A stretch of DNA of 12,099 nt from contig UROA01000054.1 of assembly GCA_900549355.1 (NCBI GenBank), positions 1-12,099 of the forward strand, in the 5' to 3' direction. Below, piece by piece: positions 1 to 6,227 of this stretch. Within the stretch, counting starts at the first letter, position 1. Every line of letters begins with the position of its first letter. Source of the stretch: an uncultured Collinsella sp. Lineage in GTDB: Bacteria > Actinomycetota > Coriobacteriia > Coriobacteriales > Coriobacteriaceae. A model generated the notes under the pieces. The model ran no database searches, was not told the DNA's origin, and was given only the letters and a program-made list of their open reading frames with translations. The position numbers were made by a program, and so were the translations under genes.

Positions 1-761
1 GCCCACAAACTGATCTGGACCGGCTGGACCTCCCCCAGCCCCGCCGCGGCGGCCCCGGCATTGATGCGCGCCCGCAGCTCGTCACTCGGCACGGTGTCGC
101 TCGCGTCCCACAACTCGGGATTGAGCGCGGGCGCATGCGGATCCACAGCGCAATGCGAACTCGTGTGCTCATCGCCGATGGGCATATATTCGATAAATCG
201 CAGATGAATGGGGCGGTCGACGGTCAGCCGTGCGAGGGCCGTCACATCCTGGTTGAGCCGACGCACAACAACGCAGTTGACCTTAACGGGCTCAAAGCCC
301 CAAGCCAGCGCCGCATCGATGCCAGCCATGGTCTGCTCGAGCCGACCCAGGCGCGTGATCTTTCCAAAGAGCGTAGGGTCGAGCGTGTCGAGCGAAATGT
401 TGACGCGGTTAAGCCCGGCATCTTTGAGCTGCGGCGCCAGCTTGGGCAGCAGGGCGCCATTGGTGGTGAGCGAGATGTCCTCGATCTGCGGAATCGCACG
501 GATGTCACGAATAAGCGGGATGATACGGCGGCTGACCAGCGGCTCGCCGCCCGTCAGGCGCACGCGGCGAATGCCCTCCCCCGCCACCAAGCGCACAAAG
601 CGGGCGATTTCCTCGGCGCTGAGCAGCTCGTCATGCGCACGGGGCGCCACGCCATCGGCCGGCATGCAGTAAATGCAGCGGAAATTGCACTTGTCGGTAA
701 CGGCAATGCGCAGGTAGTTAATGTCGCGACCGAAGCCGTCATGTTGCACGTGCCCGTCCAC
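1..761 (-). CDS. moaA: GTP 3',8-cyclase MoaA, 5' part (C-terminus beyond window edge)
   Basis: This radical SAM enzyme makes the first committed step of molybdenum cofactor synthesis, converting GTP to 3',8-cyclo-GTP in the cytoplasm. The frame is open from a GTG at 761 to the window edge, giving 253 codons of the roughly 320-340 usual for the family. The CxxxCxxC cluster motif is C25, C29, C32 (DKCNFRCIYCMP). The SAM-binding LTGGEP lies at 69-74, NISLDTL follows near residue 121, and RFIEYMPIG, characteristic of MoaA, is at 188-196. The C-terminal cysteines of the second 4Fe-4S cluster would lie outside the window. The GTG start is chosen because a strong ribosome-binding site (gaggggagg) ends five bases upstream and the conserved part begins about ten residues in (GFGRDINYLRI). 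No other molybdopterin gene is visible here. Identification is firm; only the start is inferred. Confidence 0.95.
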   Translation of the reverse strand, partial: MDGHVQHDGFGRDINYLRIAVTDKCNFRCIYCMPADGVAPRAHDELLSAEEIARFVRLVAGEGIRRVRLTGGEPLVSRRIIPLIRDIRAIPQIEDISLTTNGALLPKLAPQLKDAGLNRVNISLDTLDPTLFGKITRLGRLEQTMAGIDAALAWGFEPVKVNCVVVRRLNQDVTALARLTVDRPIHLRFIEYMPIGDEHTSSHCAVDPHAPALNPELWDASDTVPSDELRARINAGAAAAGLGEVQPVQISLW

Positions 762-798
762 GCGGCCCTCCCCTCGCACCGGTCTTTATTCTTCAGGG

Positions 799-804
799 AA
801 TATA
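799..804 (-). promoter_or_regulatory. possible -10 box for moaA
   Basis: Read on the minus strand the sequence is TATATT, about 38 bases before the GTG start. There is no good -35 hexamer at 17 bases; a weak candidate (tcggca) sits at a spacing of 19. The surrounding 762-892 shows only a small GGCTT/AAGCC hairpin and no recognisable riboswitch. Confidence 0.35.
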
Positions 805-892
805 GTACCGCACGCGGGAATCGTGCCGACACCCGTACGACAGGACGGACCACTTCGAGCAAGACCGGCTTCCCAAGCCCATCCTCAGCACA

Positions 893-955
893 GACCATCA
901 CAACATTCGATGCTTTTCCCGTTTTTAGCGAAAAACGTCGAATGTTGTGATGGTC
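893..955. repeat. Palindromic repeat, copy 1 (18-base arms, 27-base centre)
   Basis: The arms at 893-910 (gaccatcacaacattcga) and 938-955 are perfect reverse complements. The 27-base centre is itself partly self-complementary (gttttt agcg aaaaac). The same element recurs at 2134-2198 with identical arm cores and only three changes in the centre. This copy lies 39 bases past the stop codon of the nuclease-fold gene and about 130 bases upstream of moaA. No T-run follows on either strand, so a simple intrinsic terminator is not supported. It resembles a dispersed REP/MITE-like intergenic palindrome, but copy number in the genome is unknown. Confidence 0.9.
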
Positions 956-994
956 CGCCTGCCCGCAGCGCCCCGTAGAAGGGCCAAAGCGCCC

Positions 995-2032
995 CTAAAG
1001 GCCGCCATCCCAGTGTCGAATCACGAACTCTCGCAGGTCGTTCTGACGTTTCTGGAATGTCTCGCTTCGGTCGCACTTAAGACCCATAGCGAGCGCGATG
1101 GCGTTCATCGCCCGGTGCAATTGCAGCTGGTGGGCAAATTGAGTCCCGGTGAGGACAATCATCCTAAAGCCCAGCGCGCTCAGCACGGTCATACGCTCCG
1201 CGTCCGACGCGCTGCGCTGTTTATCAAGATGGTCCGAGCCGTTGTATTCGATCCCCGTACCGCTCGCAGGCGCATATACGTCAATCTCGAAATACCCGGC
1301 CTTTGCGAGATACTTGAACTCGTTGGGAACATCGACCCGATGGTTGAGCTCGATCTTGGCGTATCCCAGCCCTCCCTGGGAACGTTTTGCTGCGACCATG
1401 ATTGCGGTGGCCGTCTCCATGGGCGACCGCGCGCCATCGTGCACGCGTTTAAGCACGGCGGCCGCGCGTATAGCCCCCTGGCGAGATCGGTTCTCATTGC
1501 AATAGGCAATCAAGTCGGCAACGGTGTACCTCTGCCCCATCTCGATATAATCGCCTGTCGACAGATGATTCAAATGGTATCGGGCGCAGATTTCGTAGCC
1601 ATATTCCAGCTGCTCGGGCTCGCTCATCCACGAACCCGCTTGGACAAAGCACATGACCTCATCAACCACTAGAAGGCCCTCTGCCACCTCGATAAGATGC
1701 CCTGGAGGTACCGGCGTCCCAAACACGTGGCACCTAAATCCAGCCGGCGTCGAGCGCTCAAAATCGAAGTTGACGAGCGTGTCGATATGGTCGAGCTCTT
1801 CTCGTGGAATACCGAGCGAAACCAGATAGTCGGTAACAATCCCAACAGCCGTTGAAGCCCTCAGCCCCTTGGCATCGAGCCCCAATTTGGGCAGGTCCGC
1901 AGTCGGCTCCGCCTCGTTAGCAAGCGAGTCCTCATCGTATAGGCTGCTTGCTCGCGAGAGCGGCTCGGACGGGCGCGCCACGTTGTGGTACAGCCAGGCA
2001 GTCTTATGGGACAGGACGATCGGCAGGTCCAT
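995..2032 (-). CDS. PD-(D/E)XK / DUF559-like nuclease-fold protein
   Basis: A 345-residue protein of unproven function. The C-terminal third resembles the Vsr/DUF559 restriction-endonuclease-like fold. It has a helix glutamate in SPMET (E206), a strand aspartate in YFEIDVYAP (D251) and the catalytic-type strand IEYNG (E262-x-N264), followed by D277 and R280 in SDAER and then a GFRMIVLTGTQ strand. The usual lysine of (D/E)XK is asparagine here, as often happens in related families. The N-terminal two thirds (LPIVLSHKTAWLYH near residues 3-16) resembles nothing I can name with certainty, although similar proteins in relatives are sometimes annotated as AbiEi-like or endonuclease-domain proteins. 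The ATG at 2032 has a clear ggagg ribosome-binding site four to five bases upstream. No membrane segment or signal peptide is seen. The gene stands alone, flanked by two copies of a long palindrome. Nuclease activity is inferred from motifs only. Confidence 0.8.
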   Translation of the reverse strand: MDLPIVLSHKTAWLYHNVARPSEPLSRASSLYDEDSLANEAEPTADLPKLGLDAKGLRASTAVGIVTDYLVSLGIPREELDHIDTLVNFDFERSTPAGFRCHVFGTPVPPGHLIEVAEGLLVVDEVMCFVQAGSWMSEPEQLEYGYEICARYHLNHLSTGDYIEMGQRYTVADLIAYCNENRSRQGAIRAAAVLKRVHDGARSPMETATAIMVAAKRSQGGLGYAKIELNHRVDVPNEFKYLAKAGYFEIDVYAPASGTGIEYNGSDHLDKQRSASDAERMTVLSALGFRMIVLTGTQFAHQLQLHRAMNAIALAMGLKCDRSETFQKRQNDLREFVIRHWDGGL

Positions 2033-2133
2033 GAGCCCTCCAATGGAGTCGGATAACCAACCTTATTCCCTTGCTCACGGGTCCGCACACCTTCGTGCGC
2101 AAGAAAGCGATTCCACCCGATCGAGTGACATAA

Positions 2134-2198
2134 AAACCATCACAACATTCGATGCTTTTCCCGTTTTTGGCAAAAAGCGTCGAATGTTGTGATGGTTT
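2134..2198. repeat. Palindromic repeat, copy 2 (19-base arms, 27-base centre)
   Basis: Arms at 2134-2152 and 2180-2198 are perfect reverse complements. The centre (2153-2179) differs from copy 1 at three positions, two of which alter or restore inner pairing (gctttt with aaaagc pairs here). It lies about 100 bases upstream of the nuclease-gene start and 50 bases past the stop of the ABC exporter gene. On the minus strand the palindrome runs into TTTTTA, so this copy could also act as a terminator for the ABC operon. Both copies have the same orientation. Confidence 0.9.
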
Positions 2199-2248
2199 GA
2201 GGCGAGATGGGGGGGCACGGAGGGGTCAAAGCATCGTGCTCGAACGGG

Positions 2249-4147
2249 TTAATCCAACTCTTTTAAGCCATGCGCCAGCTGCCAGTACTCGCCGTGCTGG
2301 GCGAGCAGCTCTTCGTGCGTGCCGCGCTCGATGATGCGGCCGTGTTCGAGGACCATGATGGCATCGGCGTCGCGGACGGTGGACAGGCGGTGCGCGATCA
2401 TAAACGTGGTGCGTCCGCGCATGATGCGGTCCATACCGCGCTCGATGAGCTTTTCGGTACGCGTGTCGATACTCGAAGTGGCCTCGTCCAGAATGAGCAC
2501 CGGCGGATCGGCGACGGCCACGCGCGCGATGGCGAGCAGCTGACGCTGACCCTGCGACAGGTTGGCGCCGTCGGCCGTGACCGGTGTGTCGTAGCCCCGC
2601 GGCAGGCGGCGGATAAACGAGTCGGCGCAGGCGGCCTCGGCAGCGGCGCGCACCTCCTCGTCGGTCGCGTCGAGCTTGCCAAAGCGGATGTTCTGCGCAA
2701 TGGTGCCGCTAAACAGGTGCGTGTCCTGCAGCACAATGCCGAGCGACCCGCGCAGGCTGGCCTTGGCAATGTGCTTGACGTCGATGCCGTCGTACGTGAT
2801 CTCGCCGTCATCGACATCGTAGAAGCGGTTGATGAGGTTGGTGATGGTCGTCTTTCCGGCGCCCGTCGAGCCCACAAACGCGATCTTTTGCCCCGGCTTG
2901 GCAAACAGGTTGAGATCCGTGAGCACGCGGGGGCCCGGCACGTAGGAAAAGTCCACGGCATGGAAGCGCACGTCGCCGGCAAGCGGGACCAAGCCGCACG
3001 TGAGCTCGGTGCCGTCGGCGGCCACCGCGCGGCCCGACTCATCAACGGCTGCCACGTCATGCAGGTGCCCGTAGACGCCCACGCCCTGGCCCTCGGGAAT
3101 TTTCCACGCCCACGCGGCATCGCCCGTCTGCACCAGCTCCACGCAGCCCTCGTCCACCTCGGGCTCAAGGTCCATGGCGGCAAACAGGCGCTCGGCACCG
3201 GCCAACGCGTTGAGCAAGAAGTTGCCGAGCTGCGTAAACTGGTTGATGGGCATGGCGGCCTGGCGCACAAAGACCAGGTAGCTCGCGAGCGCACCTACGT
3301 CGGCGAGCCCCTTGATGCAGAGCATGCCGCCCGCCACGGCGACGATGGCATAGTTGACGTAGCCAATCACGACAGTCATGGGCACCATGGAGTTGGCATA
3401 GCTCACGGCGGCGGTGCCGGTGCGGCGAAGCTCGTCGTTGCGGCAGGCAAAGCCGGCGACATTCGCCGCCTCACGGTTAAAGACCTTGATGACCTTTTGA
3501 CCCGAGACCATCTCTTCGATATATCCGTCCAGGTCGCCAAGCGATGCCTGCTGGGCAGCAAAGAAACGCTTAGAGCGCGCGCCTGAGTAGCGCGCATACA
3601 GCACAATGGCCGCATCGCACACGAGTGTGATAATCGTGAGCTGCCAGTTAAGGATGATGAGCATGGCCGTGGTGCCCACAACCTGAATGGCGGCCTGAAT
3701 CACGTTGGCAAAGCTGTTGTTGAGCGCCTCGGAGACGGTGTCGACGTCATTGGTGAAAAAGCTCATGATGTCGCCCGAGCGCGTGCTGTCAAAATAACTG
3801 AGCGGCAGCGTCTGGATGTGCGCGAACAGGTCGCGGCGAATATCGAACACCACGCGTTGGGCCGCGCGCACCATGATCTGCGAGTAGCCCAGGGCCGAAA
3901 GCACGCCCGCGGCGTAGATGATCGCCGTCAGGATGACCTGCTTGGCGAGCAGTTCCTCCCCGCCCGTAGCCAAGCCGTTAACGATGGGGCGCACCATGTA
4001 GGTGCCGGCGAGGCTCGCGATGGCGGCGACGGAGGCGAGCACGCCCACCGCGAGCAACGAGAACTTGGCATGCCCCATGTAGGAGAGCAGGCGGCGCACG
4101 GTGCGCTTGAGGTCGGCCGGGCGTGCTTGGGCTGCGGTCTTAGGCAT
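2249..4147 (-). CDS. ABC exporter subunit with intact ATPase site (TM288-like half)
   Basis: A fused membrane and ATPase half-transporter of 632 residues in the cytoplasmic membrane, pairing with the product of the gene just upstream; the substrate is unknown (multidrug or lipid-like in relatives). The transmembrane domain spans about residues 25-320. The nucleotide-binding domain has Walker A GSTGAGKT (426-433), Q-loop Q474, signature LSQGQ (530-534), Walker B LILDEA with catalytic E555, and switch H586 in IAHR. LSQGQ instead of LSGGQ is typical of the partner that completes a degenerate site in heterodimeric exporters. About 50 extra residues (roughly 335-390) lie between membrane and ATPase domains, with no similarity I recognise. 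A longer upstream reading frame exists but is the neighbour's out-of-frame sequence. The ATG at 4147 is chosen because the protein alignment begins there, a GGGGGTGAG site precedes it, and it overlaps the upstream gene by 8 bases, implying translational coupling. Confidence 0.93.
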   Translation of the reverse strand: MPKTAAQARPADLKRTVRRLLSYMGHAKFSLLAVGVLASVAAIASLAGTYMVRPIVNGLATGGEELLAKQVILTAIIYAAGVLSALGYSQIMVRAAQRVVFDIRRDLFAHIQTLPLSYFDSTRSGDIMSFFTNDVDTVSEALNNSFANVIQAAIQVVGTTAMLIILNWQLTIITLVCDAAIVLYARYSGARSKRFFAAQQASLGDLDGYIEEMVSGQKVIKVFNREAANVAGFACRNDELRRTGTAAVSYANSMVPMTVVIGYVNYAIVAVAGGMLCIKGLADVGALASYLVFVRQAAMPINQFTQLGNFLLNALAGAERLFAAMDLEPEVDEGCVELVQTGDAAWAWKIPEGQGVGVYGHLHDVAAVDESGRAVAADGTELTCGLVPLAGDVRFHAVDFSYVPGPRVLTDLNLFAKPGQKIAFVGSTGAGKTTITNLINRFYDVDDGEITYDGIDVKHIAKASLRGSLGIVLQDTHLFSGTIAQNIRFGKLDATDEEVRAAAEAACADSFIRRLPRGYDTPVTADGANLSQGQRQLLAIARVAVADPPVLILDEATSSIDTRTEKLIERGMDRIMRGRTTFMIAHRLSTVRDADAIMVLEHGRIIERGTHEELLAQHGEYWQLAHGLKELD

Positions 4148-5969
4148 GGCGCTCACCCCCTTCCAAGGGCGATCCTCCGGGGACGGAGGAAAACGGATCA
4201 TTCGCGCAACCATCGTCGCTGCCGTCGCCGGCGTCCGCGTTCCCCGCAAACTCCATCTGCGAGGCGTAAATCTCCTGGTAGATGTTGTCGCCCGCCAGCA
4301 GCTCCTCGTGCGTGCCCACGCCGTGGACACGACCGTCGTCCAACACCACAATGCGATCGGCATCCATGACACTCGCGATGCGCTGGGCGATGATGAGCAC
4401 GGTCGTATCGGAAATCCGGGCGATGTGCTCGCGAATCTTAGCGTCGGTCGCCATATCGACCGCGCTGGTGGAGTCATCAAAAATGAGCACGCGCGGATGC
4501 TTGAGCAGCGTGCGCGCGATGCACAGGCGTTGCTTCTGGCCACCCGAAACACCAGCGCCGCCTTGGCCCAACTCGCCGTCCAGCCCGCCGATGCGATCAA
4601 GGAACTCGTCCACGCACGCCGCGCGGCAAGCCGCGAGGAGTTCATCGTCCGACGCCTGCGGATTGCCCCACTGCAGGTTCTCGCGCACGGTACCCGTAAA
4701 CAGCACATTCTTTTGCAGCACAATGCCTACGGCGTCGCGCAAGGCGACCAGGTCGTAGTCGCGCACGTCGTGTCCGCCCACAAGCACGGCGCCCTCGGTA
4801 GCGTCGTACAGGCGCGCAATCAGCTGCACAAGCGAGCTCTTGCCCGAGCCCGTGCCGCCGAGGATGCCCGCCGTCGAGCCGCTCTCGATGCGAAGGTCGA
4901 TATGCTCGAGCACATCCTCAGCTGCATCCGCGCGGTATTTAAAGGAAACGTCGCGAAACTCGATACTGCCGTCCGCTGGCGCCGCAATCGCGAGGTCTCC
5001 CGCGGGGTTGGCGATAAAGGGCTCCTCATCGAGCACCTCTGCGATACGGCCCACACTCGTAAGAGCGCGCGTGAGCAGCAAAAACACGTTGGAAATCATC
5101 ATGAGCGAATTCATGATCAGCAGCACGTAGCTCATAAAGCCCGTGAGCGAGCCCACGCCCAGCTTGCCGGCGAGAATCATGTGGCCGCCAATCCACAGGA
5201 TGGAGAGCGCAGCCACGTACATCGACAGCTGAAACACCGGCAGGTTGAGCACCGCGTTGCCAAAGGTCTTCGTCGCCGTGCCGGCGAGCTCGGTATTGAC
5301 GGTGTCGAACTTGGCCTCCTCGTGCTCGGTACGAACGTAGGCCTTGACGGCACGCACGGCGGTGAGGTCTTCCTGTACCACGCCGTTGAGGTGGTCCATC
5401 GAGGTCTGGAGTTGGCGGTAGAGCGGACTGACGCGATAGGTGATGGCGCCCAGTACGATTGCCAGCACGGGCAAGATGATCGCAAAGACGGTGGCGAGCG
5501 GGCGCGACAGCATCAGCGCGTAGATAAGGCCGACGATAAGCGTCACCGGGCCGCGCACCATAGGGCGAAAGCCGTTGCCCACAGCATTTTGGATAACGGT
5601 GATGTCCGTGGTCATGCGGGTGACGAGTGAGCTGGCGTCGTAGTTGTCCAGGTTACCAAAAGCGAGCGTCTGAATCTTTTTGTACTCGGCCTCGCGCAGG
5701 TTAGCGCCTAGGCCCGAGGCAACGCGGGCGGACGTGCGGGCATAACCCAAGCCCAGTACCAGCGAAAGCGCAGCGCACACCAACATGTACGCGCCCTGCA
5801 GCAGCATGTAGTTGATATCACCCGCAGGCACGCCCACATCGATGATGTTGGCCATGATGACCGGGATAAACAGCTCGAGCACCGTCTCGACCGACACAAA
5901 GAACACGCCGAGGATGGCATCGCGACGGTATGCCCCTAGATAGGAAAACAGTATTTTGAGATTGCGCAC
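4140..5969 (-). CDS. ABC exporter subunit with degenerate ATPase site (TM287-like half)
   Basis: A 609-residue fused membrane and ATPase subunit, first gene of the exporter operon. The transmembrane domain covers about residues 15-300. The nucleotide-binding domain has Walker A GGTGSGKS (371-378), Q419, and signature VSGGQ (474-478). Walker B reads VLIFDDS, so the catalytic glutamate is aspartate (D499), and the switch histidine is glutamine (Q529 in IIAQR). In TM287/288 and similar heterodimers exactly these substitutions mark the non-hydrolysing site, while the partner supplies the active one. This supports obligate pairing with the downstream gene. The start is a GTG at 5969; an in-frame stop lies just upstream, and a GGGGG stretch about ten bases before it is the likely ribosome-binding site. 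The last 35 residues form a low-complexity acidic and glycine-rich tail beyond the normal domain end, encoded partly by a hairpin sequence. Confidence 0.93.
   Translation of the reverse strand: MRNLKILFSYLGAYRRDAILGVFFVSVETVLELFIPVIMANIIDVGVPAGDINYMLLQGAYMLVCAALSLVLGLGYARTSARVASGLGANLREAEYKKIQTLAFGNLDNYDASSLVTRMTTDITVIQNAVGNGFRPMVRGPVTLIVGLIYALMLSRPLATVFAIILPVLAIVLGAITYRVSPLYRQLQTSMDHLNGVVQEDLTAVRAVKAYVRTEHEEAKFDTVNTELAGTATKTFGNAVLNLPVFQLSMYVAALSILWIGGHMILAGKLGVGSLTGFMSYVLLIMNSLMMISNVFLLLTRALTSVGRIAEVLDEEPFIANPAGDLAIAAPADGSIEFRDVSFKYRADAAEDVLEHIDLRIESGSTAGILGGTGSGKSSLVQLIARLYDATEGAVLVGGHDVRDYDLVALRDAVGIVLQKNVLFTGTVRENLQWGNPQASDDELLAACRAACVDEFLDRIGGLDGELGQGGAGVSGGQKQRLCIARTLLKHPRVLIFDDSTSAVDMATDAKIREHIARISDTTVLIIAQRIASVMDADRIVVLDDGRVHGVGTHEELLAGDNIYQEIYASQMEFAGNADAGDGSDDGCANDPFSSVPGGSPLEGGERHA
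4173..4190 (-). repeat. Hairpin in the ABC gene junction
   Basis: tcctccg (4173-4179) and cggagga (4184-4190) are perfect inverted repeats around a four-base loop. The hairpin lies within the 3' coding end of the upstream ABC gene, 25 bases ahead of the downstream start codon. On the mRNA it stands just before the ribosome-binding site and may tune coupling. It could also be a small repetitive insert that created the unusual protein tail. Confidence 0.5.
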
Positions 5970-6008
5970 GCAGGTTCAACCCCCATCAAACGTTGTTCGC
6001 AAACGCAC

Positions 6009-6038
6009 GTATTATTGCGCGCCGAATAATGGTGTCAA
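6009..6038 (-). promoter_or_regulatory. Promoter of the ABC exporter operon
   Basis: Read on the minus strand, a perfect -35 TTGACA (6038-6033) is followed after 18 bases by TAATAC (6014-6009). Transcription would begin near 6002, about 33 bases before the GTG start. It is the best sigma70-like match on this strand of the intergenic region. Confidence 0.6.
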
Positions 6039-6121
6039 GTATTCCGAAATCGTTTTCTGCAAGGTTAGCGCCGGCGGCGAGTTCTCGTGACGTGTGTCCA
6101 TATTCGCTCGGAATAATGGTG
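6025..6121. repeat. Direct repeat AATAATGGTG in the divergent promoter region
   Basis: The ten bases aataatggtg occur at 6025-6034 and 6112-6121, preceded by ccg and cgg respectively, 87 bases apart. The first copy overlaps the -35 box of the ABC operon promoter. The pair could be regulator-binding sites. With only two short copies, chance is possible. Confidence 0.35.
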
Positions 6122-6156
6122 CGCGAGACTTTTTCGCCCCACTGTCGACACAAACC

Positions 6157-6187
6157 TTGACTCTACAATCGTTGTAGGGTTTTCACT
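6157..6187 (+). promoter_or_regulatory. MATE gene promoter with MerR-type dyad operator
   Basis: A -35 TTGACT (6157-6162) is followed by a 19-base spacer and a TTCACT -10-like hexamer (6182-6187). Inside the spacer is the dyad CTACAA-TCG-TTGTAG (6163-6177), extended outward with one mismatch to about nine bases per arm. A dyad within an over-long 19-20 base spacer, beginning TTGACTCT, is the hallmark of promoters activated by MerR-family regulators (for example ZntR, BmrR). Transcription would start about 35 bases before the MATE ATG. No MerR gene lies in the window. Confidence 0.65.
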
Positions 6188-6227
6188 ACACTGGTAGCTA
6201 AACAAACCCAGCCAGAAAGCCCCGCCC

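Noticed and set aside
762..892. Molybdenum cofactor riboswitch upstream of moaA
   Set aside because: I could not find the expected conserved segments; only short unrelated stems are visible.
554..901. 115-residue minus-strand frame over the moaA start
   Set aside because: It overlaps moaA in another frame for most of its length and has no recognisable domain, whereas moaA has all motifs in its frame.
893..955. Palindrome copy 1 as an intrinsic terminator
   Set aside because: No T-run follows the stem on either strand.
893..2198. CRISPR array
   Set aside because: Only two palindromes separated by a full gene; no regularly spaced short repeats anywhere in the window.
2249..4723. 824-residue reading of the second ABC gene with start at 4723
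   Set aside because: The first 190 residues are an Arg/Ser/Cys-rich out-of-frame reading of the upstream ABC gene; the real start is 4147, with ribosome-binding site and family N-terminus.
4101..5630. 509-residue plus-strand open frame
   Set aside because: Antisense to the ABC gene; His/Arg/Ala-rich low-quality protein caused by GC-rich codon bias.
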